Shown here in pieces: positions 52,431 to 61,333 of a stretch of DNA of 64,000 bases; positions within the stretch are counted from its first letter, which is position 1, and the number at the start of each line of letters is the position of its first letter. The stretch is from Streptomyces kronopolitis (GTDB lineage: Bacteria; Actinomycetota; Actinomycetes; Streptomycetales; Streptomycetaceae). Under the pieces are notes generated by a model that was not told where the DNA came from, ran no database searches, and saw only the letters and a list, made by a program, of their open reading frames with translations. Position numbers and translations under genes: made by a program. Where the stretch lies: positions 62,001-126,000 of the forward strand of contig NZ_BMND01000013.1 of NCBI RefSeq assembly GCF_014646275.1, in the 5' to 3' direction.

Positions 52431-54839
52431 TCAGGCCGCGACCGTCACCTGCGGCGCGGCGCCGTTCGACGCCGGGGTCAGCGCCAGCTCCAGCACCTGG
52501 CGGACGTCCGCGACCGGGTGGACCTCCAGGGCGTCGAGGATCTCGGCGGGGACGTCGTCCAGGTCCGGTTCATTGCGCTGCGGGATGACGACCGTGGTGA
52601 TCCCCGCACGGTGCGCCGCCAGCAGCTTCTGCTTCACACCGCCGATCGGCAGCACCCGCCCGGTCAGCGAGACCTCACCGGTCATCGCCACGTCCGGCCG
52701 GACCGGCCGGCCCGACAGCAGCGAGGCCAGGGCCGTCGTCATCGTGACGCCCGCACTCGGGCCGTCCTTGGGCACGGCGCCCGCCGGCACGTGCAGATGC
52801 ACCCCGCGCTCCTTCAGATCGGCGACCGGCAGCTCCAGTTCCGCCCCGTGGGAGCGCAGGAACGACAGCGCGATGTGCGCGGACTCCTTCATGACGTCAC
52901 CGAGCTGGCCGGTCAGCTGGAGCCCGGACGCGCCGGTCTCCGGATCGGCGAGCGAGGCCTCCACATAGAGCACGTCGCCGCCGGCGCCGGTGACCGCGAG
53001 TCCGGTGACCACGCCGGGCACCGCGGTGCGCCGCTCGGACGGGTCCTGCGCCGACTCGGGGGTGTGGTGCGGCCGGCCGATCAGCGGGCGCAGCTGCTCC
53101 GCGGCCACCGTGAACGGCAATTCCTGCTCGCCGAGTTCATGCCGTGCGGCGACCTTGCGCAGCAGCCTGGCGAGGGCGCGCTCCAGATTCCGCACGCCCG
53201 CCTCGCGGGTGTACTCACCGGCCAGCTTGCGCAGCGCGCCGTCCTCCAGGGCCACCTCGCCGGGCTCCAGTCCGGCCCGCTCCAGCTGGCGCGGCAGCAG
53301 GTGGTCGCGGGCGATGACGACCTTCTCGTCCTCGGTGTAGCCGTCCAGGCGGACCAGCTCCATCCGGTCGAGCAGTGCCTCGGGGATGGCTTCGAGGACG
53401 TTGGCGGTGGCCAGGAAGACCACGTCGCTGAGGTCGAGTTCCACCTCCAGGTAGTGGTCGCGGAAGGTGTGGTTCTGCGCCGGGTCCAGGACCTCCAGGA
53501 GGGCGGCGGCCGGGTCGCCCCGGAAGTCGGAGCCCACCTTGTCGATCTCGTCGAGCAGCACCACCGGGTTCATCGATCCGGCTTCCTTGATCGCGCGGAC
53601 GATCCGGCCGGGCAGCGCGCCGACGTAGGTGCGGCGGTGGCCGCGGATCTCCGCCTCGTCCCGGACGCCGCCGAGCGCGACCCGCACGAAGCTGCGGCCC
53701 ATGGCGCGCGCGACGGACTCACCGAGCGAGGTCTTGCCGACACCGGGCGGCCCGACGAGCGCCAGCACCGCGCCGCCGCGGCGGCCGCCGACCAGCCCCA
53801 GGCCGCGCTCGGCCCGGCGCTTGCGGACGGCCAGGTACTCGGTGATCCGCTCCTTGACGTCCTCCAGGCCCGCGTGGTCGGCGTCCAGGACCTCCTTGGC
53901 GCCGGCGATGTCGTAGGCGTCCTCGGTCCGTTCGTTCCACGGCAGCTCCAGGACGGTGTCCAGCCAGGTGCGGATCCAGGAGCCCTCGGGGCTCTGGTCG
54001 CTGGACCGCTCCAGCTTGTCGACCTCCTTGAGGGCGGCCTTGCGGACGTCCTCGGGCAGGTCGGCGGCCTCGACGCGGGCGCGGTAGTCGTCGCCCTCGT
54101 CCTCCGGGTCGCCGTTGAGCCCGGCGAGTTCCTTGCGGACCGCCTCCAGCTGCCGCCGCAGCAGGAACTCCCGCTGCTGCTTGTCGACGCCCTCCTGGAC
54201 GTCCTTGGCGATGGACTCGGCGACGTCCTGCTCGGCGAGGTGCTCGCGCAGCAGCTCGGTGGCGAGCTTCAGGCGGGCGACCGGGTCGGTGGTCTCCAGC
54301 AGCCGGAGCTTCTGTTCGGTGGTCAGGAACGGCGAGTAGCCGGAGTTGTCGGCCAGTGCCGCCACGTCCTCGATCTGCTGGACGCGGTCGACGACCTGCC
54401 AGGCGCCGCGCTTGCGCAGCCAGCTGGTGGCCAGCGCCTTGTATTCCGTGACGAGTTCGCTCACCGCGCCGGGCAGGGCGTCGGGGACCGTCTCCTCGAC
54501 GGTCGTGCCCTCCACCCAGAGGGCGGCGCCGGGCCCCGTCGTGCCGGAGCCGATCCGCACCCGGCCCAGGCCCCGGATCAGGGCCCCGGGGTCGCCGTCG
54601 GACAGCCGGCCGACCTGCTCGATCCGGCCCAGGGTGCCGATGCCCGCGTAGGTCCCGTCGACGCGGGGAACGAGCAGCACCCGCGGTTTGTTGCCCGAGG
54701 AGGCGGCGGCCTGCGCGGCCTCCACCGCGGCGCGGACGTCCGCGTCGGACAGGTCCAGGGGCACCACCATGCCGGGGAGCACGACCTCGTCGTCGAGGGG
54801 CAGCACGGGCAGAGTGAGCGAGGTGGACGTCGAAGCCAT
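52431..54839 (-). CDS. lon: ATP-dependent protease Lon
   Basis: Lon protease degrading misfolded and regulatory proteins, 802 residues. It has the N-terminal LON substrate domain (LPVLPLDDEVVLPGMVVPL), a coiled helical region, the AAA+ module with Walker A GPPGVGKTS near residue 365 and Walker B VVLLDEIDKVG, and the C-terminal Ser-Lys protease with PKDGPSAGV (S about 692) and GGVKQKLLAAH (K 43 residues later, the same spacing as E. coli Lon). The start ATG 54839 has GGGGAGATC upstream. A HAIR operator lies 22 bp upstream, so HspR heat-shock control is expected. Confidence 0.97.
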   Translation of the reverse strand: MASTSTSLTLPVLPLDDEVVLPGMVVPLDLSDADVRAAVEAAQAAASSGNKPRVLLVPRVDGTYAGIGTLGRIEQVGRLSDGDPGALIRGLGRVRIGSGTTGPGAALWVEGTTVEETVPDALPGAVSELVTEYKALATSWLRKRGAWQVVDRVQQIEDVAALADNSGYSPFLTTEQKLRLLETTDPVARLKLATELLREHLAEQDVAESIAKDVQEGVDKQQREFLLRRQLEAVRKELAGLNGDPEDEGDDYRARVEAADLPEDVRKAALKEVDKLERSSDQSPEGSWIRTWLDTVLELPWNERTEDAYDIAGAKEVLDADHAGLEDVKERITEYLAVRKRRAERGLGLVGGRRGGAVLALVGPPGVGKTSLGESVARAMGRSFVRVALGGVRDEAEIRGHRRTYVGALPGRIVRAIKEAGSMNPVVLLDEIDKVGSDFRGDPAAALLEVLDPAQNHTFRDHYLEVELDLSDVVFLATANVLEAIPEALLDRMELVRLDGYTEDEKVVIARDHLLPRQLERAGLEPGEVALEDGALRKLAGEYTREAGVRNLERALARLLRKVAARHELGEQELPFTVAAEQLRPLIGRPHHTPESAQDPSERRTAVPGVVTGLAVTGAGGDVLYVEASLADPETGASGLQLTGQLGDVMKESAHIALSFLRSHGAELELPVADLKERGVHLHVPAGAVPKDGPSAGVTMTTALASLLSGRPVRPDVAMTGEVSLTGRVLPIGGVKQKLLAAHRAGITTVVIPQRNEPDLDDVPAEILDALEVHPVADVRQVLELALTPASNGAAPQVTVAA

Positions 54840-54860
54840 GATCTCCCCTTCGGCAAGCAA

Positions 54861-54881
54861 GTTGAGCTTTTCCCACTCAAT
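54861..54881. promoter_or_regulatory. HAIR element, HspR operator before lon
   Basis: GTTGAGC-TTTTCCC-ACTCAAT follows the HspR-associated inverted repeat consensus CTTGAGT-N7-ACTCAAG with exact spacing. It starts 22 bp upstream of the lon ATG, so HspR bound there would block transcription. HspR control of lon has been reported in Streptomyces; this instance is read from the sequence. Confidence 0.85.
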
Positions 54882-54954
54882 GCCGGGGAGCCCGGAGATG
54901 TTCCCCCGGACGCGTTCGCTGTGAGCGATCAGAGGCAGGGGGGCGAGCCCGCGG

Positions 54955-55817
54955 CTACCAGTGGGCGGGGCGGATCAGGGACGGCGGCAGCACGGTGGCG
55001 GCGTCGCCCCGGGCCGCGTCGATCTGCGCCTGGGTGAGGAACAGGGCGCCGGTCAGGTCGGCACCGGCGAGCCGGGCGTCCCGCAGATCGGCGCCGATCA
55101 GGTCCGCGGTGCGCAGATCGGCGCCCGTGAGGTCGGCGGCGATCAGGCGGGCCCCGCGCAGGCAGGCGCCCCGCAGGTCGGCCCCCTTGAGCCGGGCCCC
55201 CATCAGATCGGCGCCCCGCCGCTGCTTCTTGCGGCCCGGGACCGCGGCCCGGACCAGTTCGCTGGTGCGCAGCAGCAGGGCGTTGACCTCCTCCCGGTGG
55301 GCCGGGACGTCCAGCGCGGCCAGCTCGCGTGCGCCGCCGCGGGTCAGGCCCTCGGTCTTCTCCCGCGCGGCCCGCAGCGCGGCGTGCACCGGGCGGGCCG
55401 CCGGCAGGGTCAGCGCCTCGGACAGGTACCACAGCAGCTCGTGCAACTGCCGCATGACGGGGAAGACCTCGAACATCTGCCGGGCGGTCTCCGGGGCGCC
55501 GCGCCAGTCCCGTCCGCCGAAGGTGACCTGGGAACCTTCTGGCCGGCGCCGAAGCAGTCGAAGACGGTGCAGCCGCTGAAGCCGCGCTCCCGCAGCCGGG
55601 TGTGGATGCCGCACCGGAAGTCCGTGCGGAGGTTCGGGCAGGGCGTGCCGGCGTCCTTGTCGAGGGCGAAGTCCGCCGAGGCGGCGAACGGCAGCGCGAC
55701 ACAGCACAGCCCGAAGCAGCTGGCGCAGTCCGACCGCAGGGCGGGATCGGCGGTGTCCGGGAGCGGGGATTCGTGGGGTGAGGACAAGGCGCGTGCACTC
55801 CTGCGGCCGGCGGGCAC
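54955..55817 (-). pseudogene. Pentapeptide-repeat protein gene with apparent frameshift
   Basis: Two frames together form one protein. The upstream part (from about 55817) has a Cys-rich cluster (CASCFGLCC, then GTPCPNL, FRCGIHTRL, FSGCTVFDCFGAGQ) like metal-cluster domains of YkgJ type. After FGAGQKV the frame breaks near 55531-55540, and in the other frame the sequence goes on as TFGGRDWRGAPETARQ, then helices and a C-terminal run of pentapeptide repeats (ADLMGARLKGADLRGACLRGARL and on). One missing base at AAGGTTCCCAGG restores a single frame. This may be a true mutation, programmed shift or sequence error. The start codon is uncertain (GTG 55817 or later). No function is assigned beyond the repeat fold. 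Confidence 0.72.
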
Positions 55818-55956
55818 GGCCCGGGGCCGCGCGCGGAAGGGAGGTCCATTCTCCCAGCCGCCGCGGAGGCGACGCGGGCGGGCGGGAGCGGGTGCCGGTT
55901 GGGCAACCGCCCGTCGGGCGGGAGGCGTTGTCAGTGGTCGCCCCTAGCCTCGTCCC

Positions 55957-56460
55957 ATGAGCATGATCGGAGAGTACGCACGTGTCACCCCTGCCGAACT
56001 CGACCGCGCCCTCGGCGACCCCGAGTGGGCGCTGGCACTGATCGGCGCCCGGCGGGAGGTGGAGGCCGACGCGTGCCCGCAGCCGGCGTCGGCGCGCTGC
56101 CTGGACGTGGACAAGGCCTGGGACGCGCTCGGTTTCCTGCTGCGCCGCGCGGGCTTCCCGGTGGACATCGTCCACGGCGAGGAGCCCGTCCCGGGCGCCG
56201 ACGACTGGGGCTACGGGCCGCCCCGCTACCTGACCCCCGAGCAGGTGCGAAAGGCCGCCGAGGCGCTGGCAGGGATAACCGGCGACGGGCTGACGGCCGG
56301 TGTCGGCCCGGCCGACCTCGCCGCGGCGGAGGTGTACCCGACGATCGTCTGGGAGCGGGGCGAGCCACTGGACTGGGTACGCGAGTACTACGAGCTGCTG
56401 CGGCCGTTCCTGCGCGCGGCCGCGGAGCAGGGGGACGGTGTGCTCATGTGGCTGGGATAG
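55957..56460 (+). CDS. DUF1877 family protein
   Basis: A 167-residue YfbM/DUF1877 protein. It begins MSMIGEYARVTPAELDRAL, which is the family's usual start, and has LDVDKAWDALGFLL and ADDWGYGPPRYLTPEQV, followed by the YELLRPFLRAAAE helix. The function is not known. It stands alone, divergent from the pentapeptide-repeat gene. Confidence 0.88.
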   Translation: MSMIGEYARVTPAELDRALGDPEWALALIGARREVEADACPQPASARCLDVDKAWDALGFLLRRAGFPVDIVHGEEPVPGADDWGYGPPRYLTPEQVRKAAEALAGITGDGLTAGVGPADLAAAEVYPTIVWERGEPLDWVREYYELLRPFLRAAAEQGDGVLMWLG

Positions 56461-56544
56461 CGGTGCGGTCCACTCGGGCGGGAGGCCGGGCGGCGCCCCG
56501 TCGCGTCCTGCCTCACGCCCCGTCATGACTGCTACCTTCGCGGC

Positions 56545-57099
56545 ATGGTGCAGCGGATGTCCGGAGTCTTCATCGGCGCATTCTTCGGAACGGTCTTCGT
56601 GGTCGCCAATGCGCACGCCCCGCTGAATCCGGTGCTCGGCACCGCACTGCGGGTGCTCGCGGTGCTCACCTTCGCCGGGCTGCTGGCGCTCGCCGTGCGG
56701 GCCGGGCGCGTGGTGCCGACCGCGGCCGAGGGCCCCGAGCTGCCCCGGGCGGACTGGTTCCGGGGGAAGTTCGCGTTCGTCGTGGGGGCCGAGGCGGCGC
56801 TGCTGCTCGGCGGGAACCTCGCGCTGCGGGAGGGCGGCGCGCCCCGGCAGACCACCGTGGCCTGGATCGCGCTGATCGTCGGTCTGCACTTCCTCGCGCT
56901 GACCGCGGTCTGGAAGCGGCGCAGCATCGCCGTCCCCGGCGCCGCGCTGACCGCGCTCGGAGTGGCCGGGCTGGGCATGGCGGCGACCTCCGCCGTGGTG
57001 TGGGTGCCGTTCGTCAGCGGCGTGCTGTCGGGCGTGGCACTGCTGAGCGGCTGCGCCTACGCCATCACCCAGACGTACCGGTCGGCGGTGCGGCCGTGA
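56545..57099 (+). CDS. Predicted integral membrane protein, unknown function
   Basis: A 184-residue protein with about five to six transmembrane segments (FIGAFFGTVFVVANA, VLAVLTFAGLLALAV, FAFVVGAEAALLLGG, VAWIALIVGLHFLALTAV, ALTALGVAGLGMAAT, VSGVLSGVALLSGCAYA). No conserved polar motif that I recognise. ATG 56545 starts the open frame; ATG 56557 (MSGVFIG) is also possible. A 12-bp inverted repeat overlaps its stop codon. Confidence 0.75.
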   Translation: MVQRMSGVFIGAFFGTVFVVANAHAPLNPVLGTALRVLAVLTFAGLLALAVRAGRVVPTAAEGPELPRADWFRGKFAFVVGAEAALLLGGNLALREGGAPRQTTVAWIALIVGLHFLALTAVWKRRSIAVPGAALTALGVAGLGMAATSAVVWVPFVSGVLSGVALLSGCAYAITQTYRSAVRP

Positions 57100-57127
57100 G
57101 GCCGTGCCCCCGCGAGGCCTCACGGCC
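57092..57127 (+). terminator. Perfect hairpin overlapping the stop codon
   Basis: GGCCGTGAGGCC at 57092-57103 and GGCCTCACGGCC at 57116-57127 pair fully (12 bp, 12-nt loop). The TGA stop (57097-57099) lies inside the left arm. Degenerate GCCGTGA/GCCATGA words continue to about 57195. Confidence 0.7.
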
Positions 57128-57224
57128 CTGAACCCGTGAATCCGTGACGCCATGGGGCCGTGAGCACGTGGCGCCATGAGGCCGTCAGGCCGTGACGCCG
57201 CCCGCCCCTCTGCCCCCTGCCGGC

Positions 57225-58151
57225 TCAGGCCGGGCCGGCTCCCTGCAGGACCGGCCGGACCGGGTCGCCGAGGAGCAGGGCGGGCCGGGCGCGGTGGGTG
57301 CGCCAGTGGCGCAGCAGCGGCCAGGCGGCCACGCCCAGGGTGAGCGAGAGCAGATGGCCCCAGTCGGTCATCGGGTCGGTGTAGGCGAGCAGATCGGTCA
57401 CGGCCAGGTAGCCGACGCCGGCCAGCAGCGGCCAGCGCAGCCAGGCCGGCAGCAGGCCCGCCAGGGCCCCTATGCAGGTCATCACGCCGAAGCTGATGCC
57501 GTAGTCCAGGCGGTGCAGGGAGGTCTCGGGCAGCCGGCCGGCGGCCACCGAGAAGGCGACCGGCAGTTCGGTGGCGAGGGTGGCCACCGCGTGCCCGCCG
57601 AAGAAGACGGCGGCGGTGCGCAGTCCGCCCAGCCGCCGCTCCAGCGCCGTCAGGACGAAGAGGAAGCCGAAGGCGTAGGCGGAGGTCATCCCGCCGGCGA
57701 TCCACAGGGCGCTGGCGACCAGCACCATCAGCGGGGAGCGCGCGAGATGGGCGACGTCCGTACTGGAGCCCTGGAGCAGATCGGAGACCAGCCCCGGGTC
57801 GCCGTACTCGGCGAACAGCGAGGTGGCCACGAGCAGTACGGCGTACCCGAAGGTGAAGGGGGTGCCGACGGGGGTGGGCAGCAGCCGCCAGGGCCGCCAC
57901 CGCCTGCCGGGCGCCGTCCCGCGCGGACGGGCCGCGGCCTCCGGCTTCGTGGTGTCCCCGTGGATCGCGGTGTCCGCCTGCGTCGCGGTGTCCCCGGCCG
58001 CGGCCGCCCGGCCGCCGCGCTGCCGGGGGATCCCGGGCAGCAGGCCCGGCTCCCCGTCGTCCGGGCCGGTGCGCGGTTCCGGGGTGCGCCCCGGGGCGTC
58101 GGCCGGCGCGCGCCCGGCGCGCGTTCTGTCGGCGGTTCCCAGCCAGCTCAC
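57225..58151 (-). CDS. Rhomboid-like membrane protein
   Basis: A 308-residue protein with an 85-residue polar, low-complexity N-terminus and about six transmembrane helices from LLPTPVGTPFTFGYAVLL on. DYGISFGVMTCIGALAG corresponds to the rhomboid Ser helix, but the GxSG motif is not intact (GISF), and a His is present in DWGHLLSLTLG. Catalysis is therefore uncertain; it fits the rhomboid-like proteins annotated in actinobacteria. GTG or ATG 58151 starts the open frame. Divergent from the methyltransferase gene. Confidence 0.7.
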   Translation of the reverse strand: MSWLGTADRTRAGRAPADAPGRTPEPRTGPDDGEPGLLPGIPRQRGGRAAAAGDTATQADTAIHGDTTKPEAAARPRGTAPGRRWRPWRLLPTPVGTPFTFGYAVLLVATSLFAEYGDPGLVSDLLQGSSTDVAHLARSPLMVLVASALWIAGGMTSAYAFGFLFVLTALERRLGGLRTAAVFFGGHAVATLATELPVAFSVAAGRLPETSLHRLDYGISFGVMTCIGALAGLLPAWLRWPLLAGVGYLAVTDLLAYTDPMTDWGHLLSLTLGVAAWPLLRHWRTHRARPALLLGDPVRPVLQGAGPA

Positions 58152-58332
58152 GGTCCGAGGCCCCTTCCGTCCCTGCGCTTGCGGTGAGGCACGCCCGTGT
58201 CGCCCGGCCGTGATCCCTCTGCCCTGCTCAACGTTCCGGACCAGCGTGCACGCTCAACCCATGAGGAAGCTGTGCGAGTGAGATGCCTCACGTGAGGCAA
58301 CCGTCACCGCGGACGCCGCGTCGAGGGTGATC

Positions 58333-59157
58333 ATGGCGGGCCTTCCCCGAAAACGATGGACCGGCCCGGTCCCTTTTGGCCACCATGTCGTCATGGTTCC
58401 CGTTACTCCCGCACAGACTCCCGACGGCCACTCCGCGGTCCCGTGCACGCTCGACCGCCGCTTAGGCCCCTACGGAGAGGTGGTGCTGCGGCGGCGCGGC
58501 GCGGCCCCCGCGGAGCCGGGAACGGGCGGGCCCGCGCAGCCCGTTGAGCCGGTGGTCTACGAAATCATCGCCAACGGCTGCTTCCTGATGGACACCTCCG
58601 ACGGCCGCTCCGAACGGCTGCTGGTCGACGCCGCGCTGGCCGCGCTGCCGGCCGGGCGCCCCCGCCCCGCCGTGCTGATCGGCGGCCTCGGCGTCGGCTT
58701 CTCCCTGGCGCGCGCGGCCGGCCGGCCGCGCTGGGGCCGGATCGTCGTGGTCGAGCGCGAGGAGGCGGTCATCGACTGGCACCGCACGGGCCCGCTGTCC
58801 GCCGTCTCGGCGGACGCGCTGGCCGACCCGCGCACCGAGATCCTGCACACCGACCTCGTCGCCCATCTGCGCACCGGGGCGGGCCAAAACACCTACGACG
58901 CCCTGTGCTTGGACATCGACAACGGCCCCGACTGGACCGTCACCGAGGACAACGGGAGCCTCTACTCCCCCGCCGGACTGGCCGCCTGCCGCGACCGCCT
59001 GACGCCCGGCGGAGTGCTCGCCGTCTGGTCCGCGCAGCCCTCCCCGGCATTCGAGGAAGCACTGCGAAATGCCGGATTCACCGGGGTACATACGGAAGAG
59101 ATCCCCGTTGTCCGAGGCGTCCCCGACGTGGTCCATCTTGCGCGCAAGGGCGCGTAG
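58333..59157 (+). CDS. Spermidine-synthase-like methyltransferase, contains TTA codon
   Basis: A 274-residue Rossmann protein of the spermidine synthase/SAM-dependent class. It has the SAM/decarboxy-SAM loop LIGGLGVGFSLA, VVVEREEAVIDWH, YDALCLDIDNGPDW and LTPGGVLAVWSAQ. The residues that distinguish polyamine synthases cannot be assigned, so the reaction is open. ATG 58333 was chosen for GAGGG upstream; ATG 58393 is an alternative. Codon 44 (58462-58464) is TTA, the only in-frame TTA that I found in the supported genes, so translation may depend on the bldA tRNA. Confidence 0.8.
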   Translation: MAGLPRKRWTGPVPFGHHVVMVPVTPAQTPDGHSAVPCTLDRRLGPYGEVVLRRRGAAPAEPGTGGPAQPVEPVVYEIIANGCFLMDTSDGRSERLLVDAALAALPAGRPRPAVLIGGLGVGFSLARAAGRPRWGRIVVVEREEAVIDWHRTGPLSAVSADALADPRTEILHTDLVAHLRTGAGQNTYDALCLDIDNGPDWTVTEDNGSLYSPAGLAACRDRLTPGGVLAVWSAQPSPAFEEALRNAGFTGVHTEEIPVVRGVPDVVHLARKGA

Positions 59158-59231
59158 CCGACAGTCACACCATGCCCGTACGCTGCTGCCCAGCAAGACG
59201 CGACCACGCAGGGGCAATGCAGGGGCGGGCG

Positions 59232-59968
<737 letters not shown>

Positions 59969-59972
<4 letters not shown>

Positions 59973-61096
59973 CGCGGCGGTGGTGGCGAACGCCCCTGCG
60001 CCGGCTGTGGCAGCGGGTCTGGGAGGGGCTGCGCCCGCTGGACCCGTACCGCTCGGTCAAGGCCGCGCTCGGGGCGCTGGTGAGCGTCTCGGTGATCATC
60101 ACCACACTGCTGGTGTTCGTCGCGATGCACTCCGCGACCGAGCTGCGGGTGATCACGATCTTCTCGATCATCGCCTCGCTGCTGATCACCCAGTTCGTGG
60201 CCAACAGCCTGACCGCGCCGCTCGACGAGATGACGGATGTCACCCGCTCGATGGCGCACGGCAACTACAGCCGCCGGGTCCGCTCCGAGCGCCGTGACGA
60301 GTTCGGCGACCTGGCCGACGCCTTCAACCGGATGGCGGCCGACCTGGAGGCGGTGGACACCCACCGCAAGGAACTGGTGGCCAATGTCTCGCACGAGCTG
60401 CGCACCCCCATCGCCGCGCTGCGCGCCGTCCTGGAGAACGTCGTCGACGGGGTCAGTGAGCCCGACCCCGAGACGATGCGCACGGCCCTGCGGCAGACCG
60501 AGCGGCTGGGCCGCCTGGTCGAGCACCTCCTCGACCTCTCCCGGCTGGACAACGGCGTGGTGCCGCTGCACGCCCGGCGCTTCGAGGTCTGGCCGTATCT
60601 GTCCGGGGTGCTCAAGGAGGCCAACATGAGCCGCGGCGCCTCCACGCTCTCCGGGACGGCCGGCTCGGGCACCCACACCCGTACGGACGTCCACCTCCAC
60701 CTCGACGTCTCGCCCCCGGAGCTGACCGCGCACGCGGACGCCGAGCGGCTGCACCAGGTCGTGGCGAATCTCATCGACAACGCGATCAAGCACAGCCCCC
60801 GGCACGGCCGGGTCACGGTGCACGCGCGGCGCGGGGAGGGGCCGGAGAGCCTGGAGCTGGACGTGCAGGACGAGGGGCCCGGCATCCCCGAGTCGGAGCG
60901 CTACCGGGTCTTCGAGCGCTTCAACCGCGGCGGTCCGGCCCCCTCGGGGCCCGGCTCCGACGGCGGTACGGGTCTGGGCCTGGCCATCGCGCGCTGGGCG
61001 GTGGATCTGCACGGCGGACGCATCCGCGTGGCCGAATCACCACGTGGTTGCCGGATCCGGGTCACTCTTCCGGGGCTGGAGTCAGCCAGAGGCTGA
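59969..61096 (+). CDS. Sensor histidine kinase (HisKA)
   Basis: Kinase partner of the preceding regulator, 375 residues. Two transmembrane helices lie close together (about residues 34-53 and 60-78) with little extracellular loop, then HAMP (DEMTDVTRSMAHGNYSRRV), HisKA with the phospho-acceptor His in VANVSHELRTPIAAL, and HATPase_c with NLIDNAIKHS, DEGPGIPESER and GTGLGLAIARWAV. ATG 59969 overlaps the regulator stop (ATGA). The signal is unknown. Position upstream of sucA is conserved in streptomycetes. Confidence 0.95.
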
Positions 61097-61333
61097 CGGT
61101 CACTGACGTAGGGTCGGTGGTGGAAGCGCTCCGTCCGGGGTGCTGCGGCGATGCCGCCTACCCGCACACAGGCAAACTCCGTGTGTTTCCCGCCAAGTCC
61201 TGCCCCGAAACCCGTCCGGGAATGTGACGTACGCGACGAGTGCCCCTCCCGGCCTGCATCCGGGGCCACAACAGGCGTAGCCTTTATTCCCGCTGTCCAC
61301 CACCTTAGGAAGCGGAAGAGGGCGGTTGCCGCC

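Noticed and set aside
57128..57195. GCCGTGA/GCCATGA words as a functional repeat array
   Set aside because: Copies are short and degenerate and follow a terminator hairpin; probably decayed duplication of its arm.
54955..57900. Very long minus-strand open frame across several genes
   Set aside because: Only its last 190 or so codons resemble a protein (pentapeptide repeats). The rest runs antisense to the DUF1877 and membrane-protein genes and through the rhomboid-like gene in a wrong frame.
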